The notes under the pieces were generated by a model. The model did not search any database and was not told the DNA's origin. It worked only from the letters and a program-made list of their open reading frames with translations. Source: Roseiarcus sp963753135 (GTDB lineage Bacteria; Pseudomonadota; Alphaproteobacteria; Rhizobiales; Beijerinckiaceae). From it: a stretch of DNA of 64,000 nucleotides. The stretch spans positions 186,001 through 250,000 of the forward strand of contig CAVWBA010000009.1 in the NCBI GenBank assembly GCA_963753135.1, given 5' to 3'. Position 1 is the stretch's first letter. Each line of letters opens with the position of its first letter. Positions 1 to 9,044 of the stretch are shown here, piece by piece. Both the position numbers and the translations under genes were made by a program.

Positions 1-2039
1 AGACGCCAGTTGGGGCGCTCGCGGTCGGTTCCGGGCAGATTGGTCGCAACCCTTTCGCCGACAAGGTCGTCGTACTGCGCGTGAGCGAACAACGACGCTG
101 ACCCGCCGATCAGCGCGTGAACGGCGGCCGCCGTCCCGTCAGGAAGCGGCCCGTCCTCCGTCTGTGAGACTGTGAAGCCCGCCTGGCCGAGCGCGCGCAG
201 CAGCGCGCTCTTCTCCTCGCGCCGCGTGGCGATCGCCTCGCCGGCCTTGGCCAGGCTCAAAAGACCGAGCGATAGCCGTTCGGCGATGTCGGCCCCTTGC
301 CACCAGCCAGCGAGCGTCGGCAGATCATGCGTTGCGACGCAGGCGACCGACGTCGGCGGATACGACGCAGGAGACACGAACTCCACGCCCTTGCGCTCGA
401 ACCATAGAACCCGCATCCCGGTGATCCTGGCGCGTGTCAGCCGATCGCGGAAACCATCGGCGACAGTGCCGAGGTCTTCGCCGACCACCATGCACTGCGC
501 GCGTTCGCTCTCGAGCGCGATATGGCCGATGAGGTCCTCGAGCGGATAGGCGAGATAGGCGCCTTCCGCCGGGCGCGCGCCGTCGGGGATGAGGAAGAGA
601 CGCTGCAGGCCCATCGCGTGATCGATGCGCAGCATTCCGGCGTGGCGCATGTTGGCGCGGTAGACAGCGCTGAGTGAGGCCCAACCCTCGCGCGCGCCGG
701 CTAGCGGATTGGGAGCCGGCAGGCACCAGTTCTGCCCCTGAACGGAAAAAGGATCGGGCGGCGCGCCGATTGTGACCCCGTGCGCGAGCGCTTGAGCGTG
801 CGCCCAGGATTCGGAGCCGTCCGGCGCGGCCCCGACAGCGAGGTCGCGGTAGAGGCCAATTTCCAGGCCTCGGTTCCGTGCTTGCTCGGCGGCATGCCCA
901 AGCTGGCGGTCGGCGAGCCATTGGCAAAAGAGGGCGAACTCGAAGCCGTGGCGGTTGCGTTCGATTGCGTGGTCGATGGCCTTCGGATCGCCGTCGCGCA
1001 GATCCTGCGTCCAGACACGCCAATTGTCGCCAGCCTCTCCGTCCGCAGCAGCCTGGAAGGCGCCGAAACGGCGCAACGCTTCGCCGCCCGATCTCGCAAA
1101 GGCATGGTAACTGGCGACGATCGGATCGTTCGGCCGCGTCCCGCGGAGACGGGCGAACGCCGCGCTTCGGGCTTCGAGCGCCGCGCGCTTGGCGAGCCAT
1201 ACCTCCTCGTACTCGACATACTCGGTCTCCGAAGCGGCGGCGAACTCAGGCGCCAACGCCGCGAGCGCGGCGTTCAGCGTCTCGTCCCGCGGCAGGCCTG
1301 CATCGTCGAGCGCGTCGATGAAGATCGGATCGATGAATCGGCGGTCCGAGGGGTAATAGGGGCTCGCCCGCTCCCGGTCCCGCGGGAACAGCATGTGCAG
1401 CGGGCTGACGCCGAGATAGGCCGCGCCGGCATGGCCCGCCTTTTCTCCTGCGACCGCGAGCGCTGAAAAGTCGCCGATCCCTTGGTCGCGACCGTTCTCG
1501 CCGGCGCGACGCAGGGCGTAGAGCTGAGCGGCGACGCCGAATCGCTTGCGGGCGGCCGCTTTGGGACCGTAGGCCTCCGGCGGCGCGACAGTGAGCGCGC
1601 ATTCGACGCCATCGACAATGAGACGGTGGCGCCCGATTGGCAGCGTCGGCAGCGCGATTGCGCGCTCGGAGACGGAGCGTCCGTCTGGCAGATCGCGCCG
1701 CGCGCCGTCGGCGGCCTCGATCGACCATTCGGCGGCGGCGCCGTCCTCCCGCTCGATCCGAGCATCGGTTTTGCCAGGCGCATCGCGCAAGGGCGCGATG
1801 AGCGGCTCGCCATGGCGCAGGACAAGCGAGAAGGGCAGGCGGCGGCGCTGTGTCTCGTCGATGAGGCGAGTGAGGCTTTCGCGCGCTTGAGCTTCGCTCT
1901 TAACCTCGAGGCCGAGGGCCCGAAGAAGCGCGATCTTGCTCTCCGGCGAAACAGTCATGCGGTTGCCGCGGACGTCCCACCATTGTGCGGCGATCCCCGC
2001 CGCGCTCGCGAGCTTGTCGACCGTCTCGACGCCGGGCGC
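1..2039 (-). CDS. malQ: 4-alpha-glucanotransferase (MalQ) part of a GlgX-MalQ fusion, cut by the window edge
   Basis: Amylomaltase (GH77), which transfers alpha-1,4-glucan segments between maltodextrins released during glycogen breakdown. The frame is open from about 2478 down to base 1 with no stop. The N-terminal part reads VDKLASAAGIAAQWWDVRG, as in bacterial MalQ. The catalytic motifs are present: LRIDHAMGL (Asp nucleophile), VVGEDLGTV (acid Glu) and ATHDLPTLAGWW. The last visible residues, NLPGTDRERPNW, are near the usual C-terminus, so only a few dozen residues should be missing. No ATG, GTG or TTG precedes the domain in frame; the reading frame comes straight from the GlgX C-terminus through an Ala/Gly/Pro-rich linker of about 25 residues (2040-2100). 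The two activities therefore seem to be one polypeptide, unless an undetected indel hides a stop. Confidence 0.85.
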
Positions 2040-4074
2040 TCCGGAATTGAGGCCGCCGCCGGCGGTTGGCGCCTCCGCGAGAATGAGCGACGAGCGCGCT
2101 CGAAGCCGGACGAGGTCGGCGAGCGCGAGCCAGCGCTCAGGCGTTTCGGAATCATGCGTGTCGATGAGGGCGCGCCACGCCATGCCAGGGCGCAGCGAGG
2201 GCAAGCGAACTTCGGCGTCTGCGTTCGAGCAGTTCATCGCCACGGCAACTCGATCGACGCCGTCGCCCTGAGGCGTGGCGAAGACCGCAACGAAAACGTC
2301 GCCCTCGGCGTCGTTCCACCCGCTCTGGGTCATCGGACCATTGGCGTCACGCCACTCGACGTCGGGGAGCTGGCTTGCGTCGAACGGCGATCCGGTCAGG
2401 AAAGCGTCGCGCGACAGCCCAGCGTTGGCGCGGCGAAGCGCGATGAGCCGCGCCGTGAAAGCGATCAACGAGGCGTCGGCAGTCGCGCCAGTCGATCGCG
2501 CTCGTCGCATTGTCCTGGGCGTACGCGTTGTTGTTGCCGCCCTGGCTGAAGCCGAGCTCCGAGCCCATGGCTAGCATCGGCGTCCCACGCGAGGCGAGCA
2601 GAAGAAGGAGCAGATTGCGCTCGTCCCGCGACCGCGATTCCACAATCGCCGGATCGTCGCTCGGCCCCTCGACGCCGTGGTTCCAACTGTATGTTGTTGT
2701 CCGTGCCGTCGCGATTGTTCTCGCCGTTGGCCTCGTTGTGCTTGCGGTCGTAAGAGACGAGGTCGCGAAGCGTGAAACCATCGTGGGCGACGACGAAATT
2801 GACGCCCTTGGACGGCGCTGGACGCGCGCGCGAACACGTCGCGCGAGCCCGCCATCCGGGTGGCGATCTCGCCGCGCAGTCCCGGGATCGCCACGCCAGA
2901 AGCGGCGCGCGGCGTCGCGAAAGCGGTCGTTCCATTCGGCGAAAGCGGGGGCGAACTGGCCGAGGCGATAGCCGCCTGGGCCGACGTCCCAGGGCTCGGC
3001 GATGAGGCGCGCCTTGGCGAGTATGGGATCGGCGGCGAGCGCCTGGAAGAACGGCGCCTCCGGATCGAAGCCGGTGTCTCGACGGCCGAGCGACGTGCCG
3101 AGATCGAAGCGAAAGCCGTCGAAGCCGCCGTGGACCATCCAGCGCTCGAGCGCGCCGATCGCCATCTCGATGACCAGCGGGCGGTCGAGCGCAAGGCAAT
3201 TGCCGGTGCCCGCATCGTTGACGTAGAGCTCCGGATTGTTGGGGTCGAGACGGAACCAGGCCGCATTGTCGAGCCCGCGGAACGAAAGCGTCGGCCCCAA
3301 CTGGTCGCTCTCGCCGTTGTGGTTGAAGACGACATCGAGGATCGCCTCCATGCCCGCCGCATGCAACGCGTCGGTCGCCGCGCGGACCTCCTCCCAGCCG
3401 CCGGGCGCCAGACGCGGATCCGGCGAGCCGAACACGACTGCGTTATAGCCCCATGCGTTAGACAAACCGAGCGGCGGCAGGTGCCGCTCGTCGACGAACG
3501 TGTCGGCGGGCATGATCTCGATGGCGGTGACGCCGAGCGCGGCCAGGTGCGCGATCGACGCGGGATGCGCGAGCGCCGCGAAGGTTCCACGCGTGGCCTC
3601 TGGGATCGCCGGGTTAAGCCGCGAGAAGCCGCGCAGGTTGAGCTCGTAGATGATCAGCGCCTCTGGCCCGATGCGCTTATGTCCCGGCTTGCCCGCAGGC
3701 GCCGCTCCCGCGATCGCCTTCGACGCGTAGCGGCTCGTGTCCTCGCCAAGCGCAAACATCGAAGGGTGGAGACGGAACGGCCGGTCGAAACGCCAAGCGT
3801 AAGGATCGGCCAGCAATTTGGACGGGTCAAAACGGAGGCCCCGCTTAGGATCGTAGGGGCCCTGGACGCGGAAGCCGTAGCGCGCGCCGGCGCCGAACCC
3901 CGGCGCGAGGCCGCGCAAGACGCCGTCGGCGTCGCGCGCCATCGGCGCGCGAACGATCTCGCGATCTCCGTCATAGATGCAGAGCGACGCGCCCTCGGCG
4001 TTGGGCAGCACGAGCGCCGCTTCGAGGCCACGCGCAGAGACGGTGACGCCACGAGCGGCCTTGGTGTCGTTCAT
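2040..4074 (-). CDS. glgX: Glycogen debranching enzyme GlgX (N-terminal half of GlgX-MalQ fusion), frameshifted
   Basis: Isoamylase-type debranching enzyme (GH13) that hydrolyses alpha-1,6 branches of phosphorylase-trimmed glycogen. It begins MNDTKAARGVTVSARGLEAA, with an N-terminal CBM48-like region and then the barrel: DGFRFDLGTSLGR (nucleophile Asp), LIAEPWDVGPGGY (acid Glu) and VAHDGFTLRDLV. The protein is continuous only across three frames. Single extra bases near 2880, 2806, 2692 and 2479 each shift the frame by one, and removing them restores a normal GlgX ending NAYAQDNATSAIDW...FTARLIALRRAN. The start ATG overlaps the glgA stop by 4 bases. All four lesions are one-base insertions in GC-rich or short homopolymer contexts, so sequencing error is the likeliest cause. 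The C-terminus continues in frame into MalQ. Confidence 0.85.
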
Positions 4075-5525
4075 TCAGGAGAGCCCGCGAGATCGCGATA
4101 AAGCGCAGCGTATCGCTTCGCTGGGCCGCGCCACGACACGTCCGCCCGCATGCCGTTGAGCCTGAGCCGCCGCAACGTCGCCGGATCACGAGCGATATCG
4201 AGCGCGCGGTTGAGCGCATAGGTCAGTGATTCAACGGAGGGCGGATAGAACTGGACGCCAGTCGCCACGCCCGCGGCTGTCGCCGCCTCGTTGGCGTCGA
4301 TGACAGTGTCGGCGAGACCACCGACGCGCGCGACGATCGGGGGCGCGCCATATCGGAGCGCGCAGAGCTGGGTGAGCCCGCAAGGCTCGAAACGCGACGG
4401 CACGACAATGAAGTCCGAACCAGCCTGGATGAGATGGGCCAGCCACTCATCATAGCCTAGAACGCAGCGGACGGAGTCCGGCTGCGCAGTAGCGGCGGCG
4501 GTAAAGCCGCCCTCCAGCGACGGCTCGCCCGAGCCGAGCAACGCAAGCTGACCACCCCTGGCGATAAGGCCGGGGAGGGCCTGCAACAGCAAGTCGAGAC
4601 CCTTCTGATCCGAAAGGCGTGAGATGACGCCGAACAAGGGGCGGTCGACCCGCGGCGCTAGTCCCATCTTGGTCTGCAGCGCCGTCTTGTTCCGCACGCG
4701 CATGTCGATGCGCAGCGCGCTAAAGGTTTGCGCCAGCGCGGCGTCGGTGGCCGGGTTCCAGACCATATCGTCGATGCCGTTCACAATTCCTTGGACGACC
4801 GCGGCGCGCGTGCGCAGGAGCCCGTCGAGTCCCATGCCGAACTCAGGCGTCATGATCTCTCGCGCATAAGTCGGCGAAACCGTGGTGATGCGGTCGGAAA
4901 GCCTTAAGCCCGCCTTCAGATAGCCGACGCCGCCGTAATATTCGACCCCGTCGATCGTGAGCGCGTGCGCCGGCAAGCCAAGCTCTCCGAAGGTCCAGAT
5001 CGCAAACTGGCCCTGGAAGGCCATGTTGTGGACTGTAATCGCGGTTCCCGGGCGCGGCCTGTCGGCGTAGTGCATATAGGCGGGCGCGAGCGCAGCCTGC
5101 CAGTCATGCGCGTGAACGACCTGGGGCCGGAACGCGTCGATCGCCCCAAGGCCAATGTCGGCACCGACCCGCGCAAGCGCCGCGAACCGGCGGGAATTGT
5201 CGGGCCAATTGAGCCCGTCGGGGCCAAGGTAGGGATTGCCGGGACGGTCGTAGAGATGGGGCGCGTCGATGGCGAACAGGTTGAGGCCGGCCGCGGCTCC
5301 GGCGAGGACTCGCGCGGCTCCGCCGAACAGGTCGTCATACGTGTGCGTCGGCTGCGCCCCGGCGAGCTTGGCCATGACCCCCGGATAGCCAGGGACGAGT
5401 GTTCTAATTTCGACGTTTTCGCGGGCCAGCGCGGCAGGCAAGGCGCCGACGACGTCGGCTAGACCCCCAGTCTTGATAAGCGGGAAGATCTCCGAGGCGA
5501 CGGAGAGAACCTTCAACTCGCTCAT
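4071..5525 (-). CDS. glgA: Glycogen synthase (ADP-glucose)
   Basis: Transfers glucose from ADP-glucose to the growing alpha-1,4-glucan chain. It is a 484-residue GT5 protein, a normal full length. The N-terminal nucleotide-sugar loop KTGGLADVVGALP lies at about residues 18-30. The C-terminal Rossmann domain has ISRLSDQKGLDLLLQA and VPSRFEPCGLTQLCALRYG, the GT-B acceptor and phosphate-binding region. The frame is intact. Four-base overlaps with glgC upstream and glgX downstream indicate translational coupling in a single glg operon. Confidence 0.96.
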   Translation of the reverse strand: MSELKVLSVASEIFPLIKTGGLADVVGALPAALARENVEIRTLVPGYPGVMAKLAGAQPTHTYDDLFGGAARVLAGAAAGLNLFAIDAPHLYDRPGNPYLGPDGLNWPDNSRRFAALARVGADIGLGAIDAFRPQVVHAHDWQAALAPAYMHYADRPRPGTAITVHNMAFQGQFAIWTFGELGLPAHALTIDGVEYYGGVGYLKAGLRLSDRITTVSPTYAREIMTPEFGMGLDGLLRTRAAVVQGIVNGIDDMVWNPATDAALAQTFSALRIDMRVRNKTALQTKMGLAPRVDRPLFGVISRLSDQKGLDLLLQALPGLIARGGQLALLGSGEPSLEGGFTAAATAQPDSVRCVLGYDEWLAHLIQAGSDFIVVPSRFEPCGLTQLCALRYGAPPIVARVGGLADTVIDANEAATAAGVATGVQFYPPSVESLTYALNRALDIARDPATLRRLRLNGMRADVSWRGPAKRYAALYRDLAGSPE

Positions 5526-6808
5526 TGCGCGAGTTTGTCGATCATGGGCTGGGTGATCAAGGTGACGCCATTTTCGGTGCGGCGGAACCGCTTGGCGTCA
5601 AGCTCCGGGTCCTCGCCGACGACCAACCCGTCGGGAATACGCACTTCGCTGTCGATGATGGCTTTGGCGAGCCGTACATTGCGCCCGATCGTCACATAAG
5701 GGAGGACGACCGTCTCGTGCACCGTCGTGTAAGAATGGACGCGCACACCGGTAAAGATGAGCGAGCGGCTGAGCGACGCGCCCGAGATGATGCACCCGCC
5801 CGACAAAAGCGACGATACCGCAAGGCCGCGGCGGCCATCTACGTCATGGACGAACTTCGCCGGTGGGGTGATCTCTCCGTAGGTCCAGATCGGCCAGCCG
5901 CGATCGTAAAGGTCGAGATCGGGAACGACGTCCGTCAAGTCAACGTTGGCGCCCCAATAGGCGTCTACGGTTCCGACGTCGCGCCAGTAGGGCTTGGCCT
6001 CCTCGCTTGAAGTTACGCAGGATTGCGAAAAGTGATGCGCCACCGCTTTGCCGTTCTTGACCAGGTAGGGGATGATGTCCTTGCCAAAATCATGACTCGA
6101 ATTCGGATCCGCCGCATCGCGCTTGAGAATATCGATCAGGAATGACGTCTCGAAGACATAGATGCCCATGCTGGCAAGCGCGACGTCAGGCTTGCCAGGC
6201 ATGGGAGGCGGGTTCTTCGGCTTCTCCAAGAAGGCAATGATGTTGTTCTTGGCGTCGATATGCATCACGCCGAAAGCCGTTGCTTCCTCGAGCGACGCCT
6301 CGAGACAGCCGACAGTCACATCAGCCCCCGAGTCGACGTGTTGCTGTAGCATCTTCTCGTAGTCCATCTTGTAGACATGATCCCCAGCAAGCAACACGAT
6401 GAACTGGGGGCCATAACTCTCGATGATGTCTATGTTCTGGTAGACCGCGTCCGCGGTGCCGAGGTACCACATCGTCTCGGATACGCGCTGAGACGCGGGC
6501 AGGACGTCGAAGCTCTCGTTGCGCTCGGGCCGCAGGAAGTTCCAGCCCCGCGCTAAGTGACGGATGAGACTGTGGGCCTTGTATTGCGTGGCGACCGCGA
6601 TGCGGCGAATGCCGGAATTGAGCGCGTTCGACAACGCGAAGTCGATGATGCGCGACTTGCCGCCGAAATAGACCGCGGGCTTCGCGCGTCGGTCGGTGAG
6701 CTCGAGCAGGCGGCTGCCTCGCCCGCCCGCGAGCACATAGGCCATGGCGTGACGGGCAAAGGGGGCCGAAACGCCCAGTTCCTTCGCCGTTTTCAGTTTG
6801 GGCATCAC
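5522..6808 (-). CDS. glgC: Glucose-1-phosphate adenylyltransferase (ADP-glucose pyrophosphorylase)
   Basis: Makes ADP-glucose from ATP and glucose-1-phosphate, the committed and allosterically controlled step of glycogen synthesis. It has 428 residues. The nucleotidyltransferase signature AYVLAGGRGSRLLELTD (about residues 24-40) is followed by AKPAVYFGGKSRIIDFALSN and, further on, GTADAVYQN and the substrate-site FLEKPKNPP. The C-terminal part is a left-handed beta-helix. The frame is intact. It lies 11 bases downstream of glgB and overlaps glgA by 4 bases. Confidence 0.97.
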   Translation of the reverse strand: MMPKLKTAKELGVSAPFARHAMAYVLAGGRGSRLLELTDRRAKPAVYFGGKSRIIDFALSNALNSGIRRIAVATQYKAHSLIRHLARGWNFLRPERNESFDVLPASQRVSETMWYLGTADAVYQNIDIIESYGPQFIVLLAGDHVYKMDYEKMLQQHVDSGADVTVGCLEASLEEATAFGVMHIDAKNNIIAFLEKPKNPPPMPGKPDVALASMGIYVFETSFLIDILKRDAADPNSSHDFGKDIIPYLVKNGKAVAHHFSQSCVTSSEEAKPYWRDVGTVDAYWGANVDLTDVVPDLDLYDRGWPIWTYGEITPPAKFVHDVDGRRGLAVSSLLSGGCIISGASLSRSLIFTGVRVHSYTTVHETVVLPYVTIGRNVRLAKAIIDSEVRIPDGLVVGEDPELDAKRFRRTENGVTLITQPMIDKLAQ

Positions 6809-6819
6809 GAACTCCGTCG

Positions 6820-9021
6820 TCAGGCGGGCGGGCTGAAAACGAGGAACAAGGTGGCAAGCGGCGGCAACGTCACCGTCGCCGAAGCGGGGAAGCCATGCGA
6901 GGCTTCGGCCTGCGCCGTGACGCCGCCGAAATTGCCGATATTGGATCCGCCGTAAGGTCCAGCGTCGCTGTTCAGGGCCTCGCGCCAGAAACCTTGATAG
7001 GGAAGGCCGAGACGGTAGCCAACGCGCGGCTCGGGGGTGAAATTGCAGAGGACCGCGACCGGCGGATCGCTCCGCGCGCCGAGCCTAAGAAAGGCGAACA
7101 CCGACTGGGTGTCGTCGGTGACGACGATCCAGCGGAAGCCGTCAGGCTCGCAATCGCGCGCATAGAGGGCGGGCGTCTCGCGATAGAGCCGGTTGAGGTC
7201 GCGGATCCAGGCCTGGACGCCCTGATGCGGCCAATATTCGAGCAGCCACCAGGGAAGGGATTCGTTAGAATTCCATTCGCTTGTCTGCCCGAACTCCTGG
7301 CCCATGAACAAGAGCTTCTTGCCGGGGTGGCCCCACATGAAGCCGTAGAAGGCGCGCGCATTGGCGAAGCGCTGCCATTCGTCGCCGGGCATCTTGCCAA
7401 TGACCGAGCGTTTGCCGTGCACGACTTCATCGTGCGAGATCGGCAGCACGAAATTCTCGCTGAAGGCGTAAAGGAGGCCGAAGGTCATCTTGTTGTGATG
7501 CCAGCGGCGATAGATCGGATCTTCCGACACGTAGTCGAGCGTGTCGTGCATCCAGCCCATGTTCCACTTGAAGCCGAAGCCGAGGCCGCCCTGGTCGGTC
7601 GGCCGCGAAACGCCAGGAAAAGCCGTCGATTCCTCGGCGATGGTGACGCTCCCCGGAAAGCCGCCGTAGACGAGCTCATTAGCGCGGCGGAGGAAGGCGA
7701 TCGCTTCGCGGTTTTCCCGGCTGCCGTCAGGGTTCGGCAGCCATTCGCCCTCGCGGCGCGAATAGTCGAGGTAGAGCATCGAGGCGACAGCGTCGACGCG
7801 CAGGCCATCGATGTGGAAGCGGTCGACCCAGTAAAGCGCGTTGCAATAGAGAAAGTTGGCGACCTCGGTGCGACCGAAATTGTAGATCGCGGTGTTCCAG
7901 TCCGGGTGGAAGCCCTTGCGCGGGTCGGCATGTTCGTAGAGCGCGGTGCCGTCGAAATGCGCTAGTCCCTGCGCATCGGTCGGAAAATGCGCGGGAACCC
8001 AGTCGACGATGACGCCAAGGCCCGCGGCATGCGCCCGATCAACGAAGCGGGCGAACCCCGCTGGCTCGCCGAAGCGGCGGGTCGGCGCAAACAGGCCGAT
8101 CGGCTGATAGCCCCAGGATTGATCGAGCGGATGCTCGCTGATCGGCAGAAGCTCGACATGGGTGTAGCCCATGTCGGCGACGTAAGGGATGAGTTGATCG
8201 GCGAGCTCGTCATAAGTGAGAAACCCTCCGCCCTCGCCGCGCCTCCAGGAGCCGAGATGGGCTTCGTAAATCGACATCGGCTTGCGCCGAGGCTCGCCCT
8301 CTCGGCGCTTGGCCATGTATTCCGCGTCGGTCCAGGTGAAGTCGGCGCTGTCGGCGACGACCGAAGCGGTCGAGGGCCTAAGCTCAGCCTCGAAGCCGAA
8401 CGGGTCCGCTTTGAGCGGCAACAGCGCCCCTTTCGGATCCAAAAGCTCGAACTTGTAGACCGCTCCGACCGTCAATTCGGGGACAAAGATCTCCCACAGG
8501 CCGCTGTCGAAGCGCCGGCGCATCTGGCAGCGCCGGCCGTCCCATCGGTTGAAGTCGCCGACGATGGAAACACGCGTCGCGTTCGGCGCCCAGACGGCGA
8601 ACAGGACGCCGTCGACACCCTCGTGGCGAATGAGCTGGGCGCCGAGCCGCCGGTAGAGCTGGCGATGCGTTCCTTCCCGCACCAGATAGTCGTCGAGCGG
8701 ACCCAAAGCCGGGCCGAATGCGTAAGAGTCCATATACGAATGGGACCCATGGGCGGCGGTCGTGACCTCGACCCGATAAGTCGGGCGCTCCTTGAGCGAC
8801 GGGATCAGCGCCTCGAAAATGTCATCTTTGCGCCGCGGCAGCTCAGCGATGACCTTGCCATTGGGAGTGAGCGCGCGCACCGAAACCGCTTCAGGCGCAA
8901 AGACGCGGATAACCCATCCAGAAGGTGTCAGGTGCGGCCCGAGCACCGCGAAAGGATCGGAACCGTGTCCAGCCGCAATCGCGTCGAGGTCTTGGTCTCG
9001 CGCTCTCCAGTCCTCCCCCAA
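6820..9021 (-). CDS. glgB: 1,4-alpha-glucan branching enzyme
   Basis: Introduces alpha-1,6 branches into glycogen. The 733-residue protein has two N-terminal CBM48/E-set modules (DPFAVLGPHLTPSGWVIRVF near the start, LFAVWAPNATRVSIVGDFN later), then a GH13 barrel: DWVPAHFPTD, DGLRVDAVASMLYLDYSR (nucleophile Asp), TIAEESTAFP (acid Glu) and LPISHDEVVHGK. The length is typical of the two-module GlgB type. The frame is intact. It lies 23 bases downstream of glgP and 11 bases upstream of glgC. Confidence 0.97.
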   Translation of the reverse strand: MGEDWRARDQDLDAIAAGHGSDPFAVLGPHLTPSGWVIRVFAPEAVSVRALTPNGKVIAELPRRKDDIFEALIPSLKERPTYRVEVTTAAHGSHSYMDSYAFGPALGPLDDYLVREGTHRQLYRRLGAQLIRHEGVDGVLFAVWAPNATRVSIVGDFNRWDGRRCQMRRRFDSGLWEIFVPELTVGAVYKFELLDPKGALLPLKADPFGFEAELRPSTASVVADSADFTWTDAEYMAKRREGEPRRKPMSIYEAHLGSWRRGEGGGFLTYDELADQLIPYVADMGYTHVELLPISEHPLDQSWGYQPIGLFAPTRRFGEPAGFARFVDRAHAAGLGVIVDWVPAHFPTDAQGLAHFDGTALYEHADPRKGFHPDWNTAIYNFGRTEVANFLYCNALYWVDRFHIDGLRVDAVASMLYLDYSRREGEWLPNPDGSRENREAIAFLRRANELVYGGFPGSVTIAEESTAFPGVSRPTDQGGLGFGFKWNMGWMHDTLDYVSEDPIYRRWHHNKMTFGLLYAFSENFVLPISHDEVVHGKRSVIGKMPGDEWQRFANARAFYGFMWGHPGKKLLFMGQEFGQTSEWNSNESLPWWLLEYWPHQGVQAWIRDLNRLYRETPALYARDCEPDGFRWIVVTDDTQSVFAFLRLGARSDPPVAVLCNFTPEPRVGYRLGLPYQGFWREALNSDAGPYGGSNIGNFGGVTAQAEASHGFPASATVTLPPLATLFLVFSPPA

Positions 9022-9044
9022 GATCCTCTCCTTACCTGACCAGC

